Shown piece after piece: positions 33,746 to 44,732 of a DNA stretch of 64,000 nt. Numbering within the stretch: position 1 is the first letter of the stretch; each line of letters starts with the position of its first letter. Made by a program: the position numbers and the translations under genes. Source of the DNA: Cladorhizidae sp. MBARI D1340-BT2 (taxonomy: Eukaryota; Porifera; Demospongiae; Poecilosclerida; Cladorhizidae); contig JAQNBH010000004.1 in the NCBI GenBank assembly GCA_028752905.1, forward strand, positions 8,746,559-8,810,558, read 5' to 3'. The notes beneath the pieces are model-generated. The model had not been told where the DNA came from, searched no databases, and saw only the letters and a list, made by a program, of their open reading frames with translations.

Positions 33746-34434
33746 AGGGCTGGGGATGTAGGGCTAGGGATATAGGGCTAGGGATGAAGGGCTAGGGATG
33801 TATGGCTAGAGATGTAGGGCTAGGGATGTAGGGCTAGGGATGCAGGGCTAGGGATGTATGGGCTAGGGATGTAGGGCTAGGGATGTAGGGCTAGGGATGT
33901 AGGGCTAGGGATGTAGGGCTAAGGATGTATGGGCTAGGGATGTAGGGCTAGGGATGTAGGGCTAGGGATGTAGGGCTAGGGATGCAGGGCCAGGGATGCA
34001 GGGCTAGGGATGTAGGGCTAGGGATGTAGGGCTAGGAGTGTAGGGCTAGGGATGTAGGGATGTAGGGCTAGGGATGTAGAGCTAGGGATGTAGGGCTAGG
34101 GATGTAGGGCTAGTGATGTAGGGCTAGGGATGTAGGGCTAGGGGTGAGGGCTAGGGATGTAGGGCTAGGGATGTAGGGCTAGGGATGTAGGGATGTAGGG
34201 CTAGGGATGTAGGGCTAGGGATGTAGGGCTAGAGATGTAGGGCAAGGGATGTAAGGCTAGGGGTGAGGGCTAGGTATGTAGTGCTAGGGATATGGGCTAG
34301 GGATGTAGGGCTAGGGATGTAGGGCTAGGGATGTAGGGCTGGGGATGTAGGGCTAGGGATGTAGGGCTAGGGATGTAGGGATGTAGGGCTAGGGATGTAG
34401 GGCTAGGGATGTAGGGCTAGGGATGTAGGGCTAG
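33746..34434 (-). repeat. 15-bp satellite in opposite orientation (GGGATGTAGGGCTAG)n
   Basis: About 45 units, inverse complement of the 18.9-19.8 kb array, directly joined to the preceding dispersed repeat. Confidence 0.95.
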
Positions 34435-34682
34435 GATTAGGTGGGCAACAGCTTTGAGCTTTGGACCTCCATGAGTCTGTCAGGGTTGTGCCAGGAGCGG
34501 TGATTGCCTGCTGAGCAATTTTATTTGACTCCCAAAGATCAGACCCTAAAGCACTGGGCATGTTTGCTCCTACCAAACTAACACCCCTAGTGGGGTTCGC
34601 TATAATTATATTGATAACTAAGCTCATTCCTCCAATATATTCATTCATAGATGAAGCCATCTATGTATATAGAAGAACAACT

Positions 34683-34806
34683 ATCAATGAACTTTCAGTT
34701 GACGTAATAAAATTAAAATCACCTCAATAATCAATTTCGATTTTTATACACTTGACTATTCGACTAGATGCTCTAGTCTTCATCAGGAATAATGACTAGA
34801 TGCTCT
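34683..34806 (-). repeat. hammerhead-like dispersed repeat fragment
   Basis: Contains TCAGTTGACGTAATAA, CTCAATAATCAATTTCG and TAGATGCTCTAGTCTTCATC on the plus strand, then a second inner unit. It abuts the LINE copy beginning near 34810. Sequence 34435-34682 holds nothing else. Confidence 0.7.
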
Positions 34807-34809
34807 AGC

Positions 34810-37800
34810 CTCCATGAGGGTAGAAAAATGGGAAAAGCAAGATAGAGAAGAACTGAAGTTTTCGGGAGGAAGTTAGAACAGGTGATGGCGGAGATTAATA
34901 ATGGTGCTAAAGAAACAATGGTAAAAGCTCTTGTACAGACCAAGATAAGTGATTGGGGGAGCTGGGAAGACAAGGTTGCTGTTAAAGGGGATATGGAGGA
35001 GGTAGTTGTCAGAAGTTCTGTGTATGAAGAAGGAGGGATAAAGAAGCAGGTCATCAACTATTGTTGAGTGTGTCTATGACCCAAAAAATCACAAGAGAAA
35101 CATTTTCAGGGTGCCACGAATGAACTGGTGGGGAGGCCATTTATCTTGAAAAAGAAAGAACGGTACAGGAGATGGAGAGTGCCACAGATGAATGTAGGTG
35201 TAGACAAAGTGCAGGAGGAGGACTGTCAGAACAGGGATCACAAGGTGAGGGGGTTCCAGTGAATCAAACAATGGGGGAAACTACGCAAGGGGATGTATCG
35301 AAATGGAGAAGAGAGGAGGAAGGATCGACAACAAGGGAGAGAAGTGGTGGGGATAATCCAAGCACCCAGAAAAGAGAGCAGAGTGAAGAGCAAGGAGCCG
35401 ACGTGGAAATGAAGAGAAGACAAAGACAGTTTATGCATCAACAGGAAAAGGAGCATCAACCAGTGGGAGCGGTGGGGGTGATGGACCTGCAAACTGGGAA
35501 AGATAGGTTGGAGGACTGCTTGAGCAATGTGATGCTACAGGTCCAAAGTCTCCTTACACAGTATTGGAACAGGAGAGAAGTTAAAAGCAAAGTACTCACC
35601 TACCAGGTAGCTTAGGTTTCCCTCGGGGGGTGGGGTTATGCGGAGGGGTTGAGGGGGGTGTCAGAGATTTAGGTGTGTGTTTCTAAATGTAGAGGATGGT
35701 GGGCAAGAGAGGTGGACATTAAGTGCATGTTGAAGAGGAAATATTTAGATGTGCTGGGGCTGACCGAAACATTTTTGCAGCAGGATGGGGAGGTTGAGGT
35801 ACCTGGATATGATTGGTACGGGTACAATAGGTTAGGAGGCAAGCATGCGATGGGGATGTAGGGCTGCTGGTTAAGAAGAGCATCACGTCTAAGTTGCGAC
35901 ACTGAGGATGGATGGGTGGAATTAAAAGCAGGAGCAATAATGTGATTGTGTGTGTGGTGTATGTTAACCCAGAAGGGATGAAGGGTCAGGAATCAGAAAA
36001 GTTGTTTGAGGTGATGAAAGCTAAGGTGGCAGAACATCAGGAAGCAAGCTGTGAGGTAATTCAAATATGTGATTTTAATGCCCACATAGGATTAGGGTCA
36101 GAGCAGTCGCCTAATAGGAATGGTAAGAAGTTGTTGGATATGGTTGGGGTGTGCAATTTGCGTATCGGGACTAAGGTATGGCAGTGTAGTGGAAGGTAGA
36201 TGTGGGAGATGGGAGAAAGGAGGTCAGCGATAGATTAAATCTTCGTGGGGGTTAATTATAGATAAGATGGTGATCGAGAACAGTGGACAAATTGATCTAG
36301 GGTCAGACCATAATCTAATATGATGTGTCTTAAGAATAGATAGACTGGAGGAAAGAGCAAGTACTCCACGATTTAAATGGAAGGTTGATGGTAAGATGGA
36401 TTGGGAAGAATATCAATATATGTTGAGCAAAGGTTTCAGAAGTTGGGACGAATATGTGGCAGAGCTAGGGATGGGAAAGGACAGAGAAGGTGTACAACAA
36501 ATTTAGGAACTGTGGAAATGCATTGTGCTTTGGGTAGTTGAGTTGTGTATAAGGAGGAAAAAACTAACAGACAGATCTAAGAGCTGGTGGTCTCGTGACA
36601 TTGAAGTAGCCATCCAAGCACGACAAGTGTCCTGTAGGAAACTTAGAGAGTCTAGGGGTGACAGTGTAGGGGAAGAAAGATAATGGGAGGAATATAAGAG
36701 TGCAAGAAGACATGTGAAGAGGTTGATTAGATTGGAAAAGAAGAGACTTTGGAAGGCTACAATAAAAAGCAAGGAGGAATTAGCTGTAAGTTATTTTGGA
36801 TGCACTTGAAGGGAAAGAAGAAGTAATGTCAAATTCAGAGAGCGAGAGAGGAAATTGGGGTTGTAGTGCAGAAGAGGAAGGATATACTGGAGGTATTGGC
36901 CAAGCATTGGGAACGATTAGGTAGTGTGTCCTGGTCAGGGAAGGATGTTCCAATTGACAACCTCGAGTGTAAAGCTAAAGTAATTAACTGGATGTTGCAG
37001 TGGGTTGGATTCCAGGAGATGTACAATATTATGAAGGGGTTGAAAAGGGGCAAGGCTCCTGGTCCTGATAGAATAATTAATGAGATGTTGAAGTATGGTG
37101 GAATAGGATGGTGGAAGTGTTATGTTCCCTGGTTAATTTGGTAATGGATTCAAAGTTTTCGCTAGATGATTGGAGATAGAGTTATATTGTGCCGCGCTTT
37201 AAAGCTGGAGATGAGGAGGTGGTTAGTAATTACAGAGGGATAGCTCTGAGGAGTTGTGTGGCAAAAGTGATGGCAAGAGTGTTGGCAGGTAGGCTCAGTA
37301 GGTTTGCAGAGACTAACAGAGGATCAGGGTGAATTTAGGCGGCCAGGGAGAGGATGTGCAGACCAGTTCCTAGTGCTGAGGTTTGTCTGTTATAATGAGG
37401 TCACAGGGCCGACAGACATTTCTGGCATTTCTGGATGTAAGAAGGCTTATGAGAGTGTGTGGAAAGAAGGGTTATGAATGAAAATGAGAGGGTACGGAGT
37501 TCAGGAAGAATTTGCCAATGTGTACAAATTATGAGGGCCCGTGCCTCCTTCGACGTTCACAGAGCTAGGAGTGAGTCGACTAGCTCTGCTACTAACTTAG
37601 GAACGGGTCACCTCGCACTGATAAGATGGACTTGCACTGGTACTGTTAGAGAGGGTCGTAAGTCCTCAGTACTAGAGCAGTCGGGTTGTGGACAGGAGAG
37701 AGATCTCTGTCTGTCGCTTGTGGTTGATTGCAGATGGGGAAGATGATGACAGCAGGGTTGAAGGCCACTGCTGTGTAGATAGGGAAGAAGAGGAGATGCT

Positions 37801-38586
37801 CCGGCTTGAGGGAGATAAGATGCTTGATCTTGATAGCTGTGAAGAAATACCCCGAGATCAGTGACTGGCTTCAAGGCTCGTTTTGATCTCCTTAATACCC
37901 CAATTAGTGACTGGCTTCAAGGCTCGTTTTAACTGGTTAAAGGTAAAAGGTAAGAAGTAACATTGATCGAGAGCCTGGACTGTTCAGTCAGCCAGTTAAA
38001 TAGTACATGGTGAGATGAAAGGTGCTGTGGGTTAGAGTCGCGAATAACATAATGAGTACATCATGAATATGACAAGTAGATATGGCTCAAACTACTGTGA
38101 GATGGATAAGATAAGGTGAGACTAAATGCACAACACCTAGTTAGGGAATAGTTAGGATAGGATAGGGATAGAGATACATGCATGCATAGGATATATAGTT
38201 GTCTTTATGTTCTTTTCCAGATCTTTTAGGTTTCTTTGGACATCAGACACAGGACATCTGGGCTCCAGGGTCCTGAGGCGCGTCCACAAATGCTTGTATG
38301 AAGGAACTCAGTCAAGTATGTTGTTAAGTGAAGAGGGGTCCAGGTGATTTGAAGTGGAGGTAGGACTGAGACAGGGTTGTCCTTTGTCACCAGTTCTCTA
38401 TAGTGTGTATGTCATGGGATTGTTGATGGATTTGGAGGGGAAAAGGTTAAGGATTGAAGTGGAAGGAACATGGTGTGGTGGATTGCTCTATGCTGATAAT
38501 ATTGTACTGTTAGCGAGAGATCAGGTGGAGTTACAAGTGATGTTGGATGTGATTGGGCAGTATGCAATGAAATGGGAGATTTAGGT
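34810..38586 (+). pseudogene. LINE copy A (ORF1 remnant, endonuclease, RT), truncated
   Basis: ORF1-like acidic/basic sequence occupies about 34880-35615. The endonuclease (35673-36199) has DVLGLTETFLQQDGEVEVPG and ICDFNAHIG. The RT region has GLKRGKAPGPDRIINEMLKY near 37035-37100, a degraded FLDVRR motif, then EVGLRQGCPLSPVLYSVYVM and LLYADNIVLLA (38354-38520), in which the catalytic YADD is YADN. Many stops are shared with copy B at 53.25-58.0 kb. It is cut at both ends, by a dispersed repeat on the left and by a 17-bp satellite at 38587 on the right, and carries an internal insertion at 37530-38291. The non-LTR clade is unresolved. Confidence 0.8.
37530..38291. mobile_element. 762-bp insertion in LINE copy A
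   Basis: Absent from copy B at the corresponding site (about 56190). ACAAAT occurs at both edges (37524-37529 and 38286-38291), a likely target duplication. Inside, a plus frame near 37735-37863 reads acidic sequence ending LDLDSCEEIPRDQ and a stop, followed by a direct repeat of TGACTGGCTTCAAGGCTCGT. No inverted ends or poly-A tail were seen, so its class is open. Confidence 0.6.
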
Positions 38587-39432
38587 ATACAGTGTTCCTA
38601 GTGTTCAGTGTTCATACAGTGTTCCTACTCATGCAGTGTTCCTACTCATGCAGTGTTCCTACTCATACAGTGTTCCTACTCTTACAGTGTTCCTACTCAT
38701 ACAGTGTTCCTAGTGTTCAGTGTTCATACAGTGTTCCTACTCATGCAGTGTTCCTACTCATACAGTGTTCCTACTCATACAGTGTTCCTACTCATGCAGT
38801 GTTCCTACTCATGCAGTGTTTCTATGTTCCTACTCATGCAGTGTTCCTACTCATACAGTGTTCCTACTCATACAGTGTTCCTACTCATGCAGTGTTCCTA
38901 CTCATACAGTATTCCTACTCATACAGTGTTCCTACTCATACAGTGTTCCTACTCATACAGTGTTCCTACTCATGCAGTGTTCCTACTCATGCAGTGTTCC
39001 TACTCATACAGTGTTCCTACTCATGCAGTGTTCCTACTCATACAGTGTTCCTACTCATACAGTGTTCCTACTCATACAGTGTTCCTACTCATACAGTGTT
39101 CCTACTCATACAGTGTTCCTACTCATACAGTGTTCCTACTCATGCAGTGTTCCTACTCATGCAGTGTTCCTACTCATGCAGTGTTCCTACTCATGCAGTG
39201 TTCCTACTCATGCAGTGTTCCTACTCATGCAGTGTTCCTACTCATACAGTGTTCCTACTCATGCAGTGTTCCTACTCATACAGTGTTCCTACTCATGCAG
39301 TGTTCCTACTCATGCAGTGTTCCTACTCATACAGTGTTCCTACTCATGCAGTGTTCCTACTCATACAGTGTTCCTACTCATGCAGTGTTCCTACTCATAC
39401 AGTGTTCCTACTCATACAGTGTTCCTACTCAG
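38587..39432 (+). repeat. 17-bp satellite (CAGTGTTCCTACTCATA)n
   Basis: About 48 units in two forms that differ at one base (CATACAGTG or CATGCAGTG), intermixed without a simple higher-order period. The unit keeps all three plus frames open for over 280 codons; these are not genes. Sequence 39433-39791 has no feature beyond poly-G/poly-C runs near 39677-39710. Confidence 0.95.
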
Positions 39433-39791
39433 ACAAACACCAAAGTGATTGACCGGTATGCTTCTCGATATCCGAGGAGAATGAAACTTCTCAATCCCTT
39501 GTGAATCATTAGAACACATGACATTGACATAATATTATGCTGTTAATACACTTTTTAATATAATATAACACATACTTAAGCTATATTCTGGTACTGGCTA
39601 TATGCAGGTACTGTAAAAAAAAAGCACACTCATTTTAGTGTACATTACATCCCATATTGTAGCATAAAGTACACGGTGGGGGGGAAGCTGCAACTTTTGT
39701 CCCCCCCCCCTCTGTGCAATGGATCCTGGCCATAATTAAAGATAGCAAACTGTTGATATACGTAGCTATGTAGCATCTGACAATACAAGCA

Positions 39792-40053
39792 TGTTAGACT
39801 ATTGCAGACAATCTAATGGAGCAGTTGATAAATATAGAATTTATTATTGATAATCAAATACACAAGACAATTGACTTAGCTTTGATAATCCAAAAGAGAA
39901 ACTTTTACATAAGAAGGCTGCTCTTAAATAAGCTGGCCTCTCCTGAGGACATCAGTGGGTTTCAAAGATTAATATTATTCATAGTTCATTGTAGAAGTCT
40001 ATATTTGGCTAGGACTAAGTTAAGTTGGTTGTTCTTGTTAGGTTGACCTAACA
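39792..40053 (-). repeat. 3' LTR of the Ty3-type element
   Basis: In element sense it runs from TGTTAGGTCAACC to GTCTAACA. The last pol codons and stop lie inside it. A polypurine tract (AAAAAGAAGGGGGTGA in element sense, about 40054-40070) precedes it. Confidence 0.9.
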
Positions 40054-43000
40054 TCACCCCCTTCTTTTTCTGTGGTGCAAGATGTTGGTTTATCTGGCCA
40101 TTCCCGTCTGGAGAGAGCGTCCGCGTTGGCATTGGCCTTTCCTTGTCTGTAGATGATGGTGTAATCAAGCTGGCGTAGAATATCCATCCAACGAGCAAGG
40201 CGTCCACTGGTGGTGTCCTTATTGTTCAGAAAGGCCAAGGCACGATGGTCTGTTTGGATGATGAAGGGGCGACCGAGCAGATAAGGAAGGAAATGTTTGC
40301 ATGCGTCAACCACCGCCAAGCCCTCCTGCTCTGTCGCCGAGTAGTTTTGTTCCCGAGGAAGCATCTTTCTGGAATAGAAAGCCAATGGGTGATCATTGCC
40401 TGCATCGTCCTCTTGTGACAGGACCGCTCCAATCCCTCTCTGCGATGCGTCAGTCTGAAGGATGAATGTTTTTTCATAGTCGGGTGCAACCAAGACTGGG
40501 CCTGTACAAAGAAGTTCTTTGAGACGTTGAAATGCTCGTGTACAGTCAGGCATCCACTCAACAGGATCTGGGCCTGCCTTTTTGGTGAGATCTGTGAGTG
40601 GAGCTGCTAATGAACTAAAGTGGGGAATGAAGTGATGGTAGTAATTCTTCATTCCTAGGAATGAGCGGACTCCTGTTTTGGTTGAAGGCTGTGGGTAGTT
40701 CTGGATAGCCATGAGCTTAGCCTCTTGAGGGGTGATAGTGCCGTGGCCGACCGTGTGGCCTAGGAATTGACAGGTAGTCATCCCTAGCTGTGACTTGCCA
40801 GACTGGATCGTGAGACCCTCATCTCTGAGATGGCCAAACACTTGGCGAAGATGGGCGAGGTGATTCGTCCAGGACGGGCTAAAAACAGATATGTCGTCAA
40901 TATAGACAGTCACAAAGGAGAACAGATCCCCCAGCAGACCATCCATAAGGCGCTGAAAGGTGGCGGGGGCGTTTCGCAGTCCGAAGGGCATGACTGTAAA
41001 CCGGAATTTACCGAAGGGTGTAAGAAATGTTGTTTTGTCCATGTCGCGTGGTTCCAGGGGAACTTGGTAAAAAAACCTGGCTAAATCAAAGGTAGAAAAG
41101 TATGTAGCCGAGGCCATTTTTTCCAAGATGTCCTCTATTCTGGGCATGTAATAGGGGTCTGGAGTGGTGACTGTGTTGAGGCGTCTATAATCCACCACCA
41201 AACGGACCGAACCTGGCGACTTCTTTGGGACCACAAACATGGGCGCTGCCCATGGTGCCCTGGATGGTTCGATGAGATGGTTTTGTCTTAAAGTGGTGAT
41301 CTCCTGCCGGAAGGGTTCCTCCCACGCTTTAGGAATTCGGTAGGGACGAAGGTGAATGGGTAGGGCCGTGGCTGTATCGATGAGGTGTGTGGCTGATGTA
41401 GCTCTTCCCAGTTTGCTCGCTGTAACGGTTGGATAGTCCTTCCATAGGTGGAGAATGTCCTGGCGTTGCACAGGAGTAAGAGTTGGTCCAATCTGTGGAG
41501 GCTCAGTCGAGGTATGTGGACAGTAGTCTGGTAACTCCATAATGACAGAGGGATCGGTGGAGATGTAGAGTATATTGGCAACAGGTGGTATCCATAACTT
41601 CAGGGCCGTGACATGGACTGAGCGCGTACGCTTATGCCTCTCTGGCATGTCCACCGAGTAAGTTACCGGGGAGAGAGAGCCTAGGATGGTGTATGGTCCA
41701 CACCAGCCGTCCTCTAGCTTCTGACCCCGGTGGCCAGAGAAGGCAGGAGTAAAGACCAGTACTTGGTCCCCCTTGTGGAAAGATGTAGTGGTAGCTGATC
41801 GATCAAACCAAGCCTTGGTTCTGGCTTGAGTGGTCTCATGTTGGTTGATAGCAAGAGCCCTCATCTCGGTGAGGTCTGTACGGAGTTTAAGCAACCACTC
41901 CGTGACTGTGGTAGAGGTTGTCTTAGCTGGAACCCATTGCTGTCGTAAGATGTCGAGGGGTCCATGTACTTCGCACCCGAAAATCAGCTCAAAGGGTGAG
42001 AACCCTGTAGAAGAGCAGGGAGCTTCACGGCAAGCGAACAAGAGGTACTGGAGGTGTTCGTCCCAGTCCCTATGGTCTGCTACTGATTTCCGGACCATCT
42101 GCATTAATGTTTGATGAAATCTTTCAACGGCCCCGTTGGACTGTGGGTGGTACGGAGCCATCTTAGAGTGGAGTACGCCGAGGAACTTGAATGTTTCTTT
42201 CATCACAGAGGAGAGGAAGTTACTACCCCTGTCAGATAGTATCTCTAGAGGTACCGACAATCTCGACATGATATGTAGCAGGGCTTTGGCAATGACATCT
42301 GCCGTGGTTGTGCGGAGGGGAACGGCATCCGGGTATCGGGAGCCCAGATCGATGTACGTGAGGATATATCTGTTTTTGGACTTGGTCACAGGCAAGGGGC
42401 CCACCACGTCAATAGCCACTTTTTCAAAGGGTCGAGTGATATGAGGTGGAGGGGATACCATAGGTGCTCTTTTGTGTGTATGCTTGGCCATTTTCTGGCA
42501 GCGGTCACAGGATTGACAAGTGGCCTTGACATCGGCGGCTAGGTGCGGCCAAAAGAAATGCTTAAGTATTTTATACTTGGTACACTTGAGGCCTCCATGT
42601 CCAGCCATTGGAGTCGAGTGAGCTAAGTCCAGTACCTGCTGCCGTCGGTTGGCAGGGAGAACGATTTGCCAAATTGTTTCTCCCAGTCGGTCGGTAGATT
42701 GTCGATGAAGGACGCCATGTTTGGTGACATACGGGGAGTTCTCCTTGTCTGCGGAAGACCAAGGTTCTGCCAGTGTGGGGTCATTACGTTGGTCCATGCA
42801 GAGGGCCTCAGAGTCAGCATTGGGTTGCAAAAGGGGGTCAAAATCCGGGGAAGGGGAAGGGTCAGTGTCTGGCCGGGATAGGTTTGTCTGAGGGAAGTCA
42901 AAGTCGTCCCCGATGAGGTCTGGGTGGAGTGCGAGGAGTTCTTCTGAAGCATCAGCATTCTGTTGCTGACAGTAACTTTCCTCTGCTGCTTGCTGGCGTG

Positions 43001-43643
43001 TTTGGACCACTAGTACGTCTCGAGGGATATCCTCAATTGCGGCCTTCATGAGTACATAGAGTATATCGCAATCTCTGCCCAAGATGACATCATGATGGAT
43101 ATCATCAGAGATGGCCATAGGTAGTGTAAGTATTCGTCCCAGGATATTGCAGTCGAGCTGTACGACTGGCAGGGAGGTCGCCGGACCATGGACTCCCTTA
43201 ATCGTGACATCAGACTGTCGGAGTGGGGTGATCGTCCCTGCGGAATGGAGGTCATCTAGCGTCCGCTTATTTATTACTGTGAGATCTGCCCCACTGTCGA
43301 GGAAGAAACGGACCGGTGCTTCCCCGATGGTACCCATGGTGAAGAGGGATGGCAGTCTGGTGACTGTTGGTTGAGATGGTAGGGTATGTCGGATACGATA
43401 GAGATCTCTGTCTGGGCAGGTTGCACTGATGTGTCCCCATTTCCTGCAATTAAAGCAGAGGGGACCTTTGACATCGTCAAAGTATTTGCTGAGATCCTTT
43501 GGACGGCGAGTGGGCTGGTCGGATGTTTCCCGCTTGATCCAAGTGGGTGGCGGTATGTGGTGTCCTGGGTGAGTAAGAGGGTTCACATCCTCACTTAGTA
43601 GTTGGGATGGAGGGGGAGGGGGATGGTCTTGTTGTTGATACAT
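40038..43643 (-). CDS. pol: pol polyprotein: Zn knuckle, protease, integrase, RT, RNase H
   Basis: A 1201-residue open frame counted from the first Met after the gag stop; the frame is open for 18 codons further upstream. Domains in order: CCHC knuckle CFNCRKWGHISATC (63-76); aspartic protease FLDSGAD (115-120) with VILGRD (186-191); integrase H2C2 zinc site (H342, H349, C376, C379) and catalytic D412, D471, E507, exactly 35 residues between the last two; a GPY module around 646-667; RT with LVVDYRRLN (815-823) and YIDD (914-917); RNase H with TDAS (1063-1066), TDHRAL (1131-1136) and NADALSR (1173-1179). All visible catalytic residues are intact. Usual Ty3/gypsy order is RT-RNase H-integrase; here integrase comes first. 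The stop lies in the 3' LTR. Expected to act in cytoplasmic particles and then in nuclear integration. Confidence 0.93.
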   Translation of the reverse strand: MYQQQDHPPPPPSQLLSEDVNPLTHPGHHIPPPTWIKRETSDQPTRRPKDLSKYFDDVKGPLCFNCRKWGHISATCPDRDLYRIRHTLPSQPTVTRLPSLFTMGTIGEAPVRFFLDSGADLTVINKRTLDDLHSAGTITPLRQSDVTIKGVHGPATSLPVVQLDCNILGRILTLPMAISDDIHHDVILGRDCDILYVLMKAAIEDIPRDVLVVQTRQQAAEESYCQQQNADASEELLALHPDLIGDDFDFPQTNLSRPDTDPSPSPDFDPLLQPNADSEALCMDQRNDPTLAEPWSSADKENSPYVTKHGVLHRQSTDRLGETIWQIVLPANRRQQVLDLAHSTPMAGHGGLKCTKYKILKHFFWPHLAADVKATCQSCDRCQKMAKHTHKRAPMVSPPPHITRPFEKVAIDVVGPLPVTKSKNRYILTYIDLGSRYPDAVPLRTTTADVIAKALLHIMSRLSVPLEILSDRGSNFLSSVMKETFKFLGVLHSKMAPYHPQSNGAVERFHQTLMQMVRKSVADHRDWDEHLQYLLFACREAPCSSTGFSPFELIFGCEVHGPLDILRQQWVPAKTTSTTVTEWLLKLRTDLTEMRALAINQHETTQARTKAWFDRSATTTSFHKGDQVLVFTPAFSGHRGQKLEDGWCGPYTILGSLSPVTYSVDMPERHKRTRSVHVTALKLWIPPVANILYISTDPSVIMELPDYCPHTSTEPPQIGPTLTPVQRQDILHLWKDYPTVTASKLGRATSATHLIDTATALPIHLRPYRIPKAWEEPFRQEITTLRQNHLIEPSRAPWAAPMFVVPKKSPGSVRLVVDYRRLNTVTTPDPYYMPRIEDILEKMASATYFSTFDLARFFYQVPLEPRDMDKTTFLTPFGKFRFTVMPFGLRNAPATFQRLMDGLLGDLFSFVTVYIDDISVFSPSWTNHLAHLRQVFGHLRDEGLTIQSGKSQLGMTTCQFLGHTVGHGTITPQEAKLMAIQNYPQPSTKTGVRSFLGMKNYYHHFIPHFSSLAAPLTDLTKKAGPDPVEWMPDCTRAFQRLKELLCTGPVLVAPDYEKTFILQTDASQRGIGAVLSQEDDAGNDHPLAFYSRKMLPREQNYSATEQEGLAVVDACKHFLPYLLGRPFIIQTDHRALAFLNNKDTTSGRLARWMDILRQLDYTIIYRQGKANANADALSRREWPDKPTSCTTEKEGGDVRST

Positions 43644-43697
43644 AGGCCTTGGGCGATACGGAAGACGATCAGAAGGTCGTTGTGGTCTAGGACCTTT

Positions 43698-44645
43698 TCA
43701 AGTGGTGTGGCTCTTCCATGCCGTAAGGCGATCAAATTTGTCTTCTGTGACCCAAGCATCTGCTGCTTGGATCATGTCCTGTGCTGTGAGTGGCTTTTGT
43801 GCACGTACAAACTGTGCCACCGACGGTTGCAGCTGGCGGTAAATAACTTCCTGCATGATTAGAGTAGCACAGTCATTTATGCTGTGGCAATCTCTGAGAC
43901 AGGTAAGGGCGACATCGAGGGTACGGTGGTAAACCTGGGAGACAGTCTCGAATCTCCGAGGATTGGGTTCTAGCCAGGCAGAGAATCGGGCAGACTGGGT
44001 AATGCCTAGTCGGGTGAGGATGGCTTTCTTGAGGGTAGAGTAACAGCCAGCCTGGTCCGTGGAAATGGAGAGTGCGACACTAGTGAGATCCCCCTGGAGC
44101 AGTGTACGGAGTTCTGCCGCCCATCTGGTTCTTGGTACATCATAGGCCGTCATGTGTTTTTCAAAACGGGCAAGATCCGCTTCGGCTGCCATGCCCTCAC
44201 GGAGGAGGGGGAGTCGAGGGGGATTTGGAGGGTTGGTAACAGTGATAGGACGGGTGCTCAGTGTCTCGAGTGCCTTTGCTAGCTGGATTTGGGCAGCCTC
44301 CTGCTGGCGTTGGTTCTCCAGCTGTTGTTGTTGCATTTGCAGCAAGAGGAGAGCTACAGTGGGGTCGACAGTCGGAGTAGCCGTGGGTGGTAATCTGGTT
44401 CGTGGGTCTACTGGTCTTGGTCGATCTTGAGTTGGGTTTCTATCTGGGAGATATGGTGTCTCGCTGGGGTCTACTAGATTGTCGCAAGGAGGCGTACAAT
44501 CATGAATGTAGGGATTCTCATCTAGAGGTGAGTGATAATCCTCTTTGTTTGATGGGTGTGGCCTTTCGTCTGGCCACCCTTGGTTGTCGTTCTCATTGCC
44601 ACTCATCGTGAAATCAAAGGGTCTGATGGCAAGGTCAGAACTCAC
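43698..44645 (-). CDS. gag: gag (capsid-like) protein ending in UGA in frame with pol
   Basis: 315 residues: a Pro-rich acidic N-terminal part, a Gln-rich stretch LLLLQMQQQQLENQRQQE (likely coiled coil), then a globular capsid-like part with FEKHMTAYDVPRTRWAAELR and LTRLGITQSARFSAWLEP, like the retrotransposon gag/SCAN-type fold of Ty3 elements. The zinc knuckle is not in gag but starts the pol part. The stop is UGA followed by AAA GGU. From there the same frame continues for 18 codons to the first pol Met and on through pol without a shift, so a gag-pol fusion would need only UGA readthrough. The start was taken at the first Met; an internal Met lies 13 codons later. Confidence 0.85.
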   Translation of the reverse strand: MSSDLAIRPFDFTMSGNENDNQGWPDERPHPSNKEDYHSPLDENPYIHDCTPPCDNLVDPSETPYLPDRNPTQDRPRPVDPRTRLPPTATPTVDPTVALLLLQMQQQQLENQRQQEAAQIQLAKALETLSTRPITVTNPPNPPRLPLLREGMAAEADLARFEKHMTAYDVPRTRWAAELRTLLQGDLTSVALSISTDQAGCYSTLKKAILTRLGITQSARFSAWLEPNPRRFETVSQVYHRTLDVALTCLRDCHSINDCATLIMQEVIYRQLQPSVAQFVRAQKPLTAQDMIQAADAWVTEDKFDRLTAWKSHTT

Positions 44646-44732
44646 TATAACTACGGCAGGTCGAATTTGGAAAGGGCGTGGTCGAGGTACGTTAGTTCAC
44701 GAAATTTGATGAATGAATCGAAGATCAGTAGC

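Noticed and set aside
38592..39504. Three overlapping ~240-300 codon frames
   Set aside because: Produced by a stop-free 17-bp unit cycling through frames.
41830..44611. Plus-strand frames opposite the retrotransposon
   Set aside because: Shadows of the intact minus-strand gag and pol.
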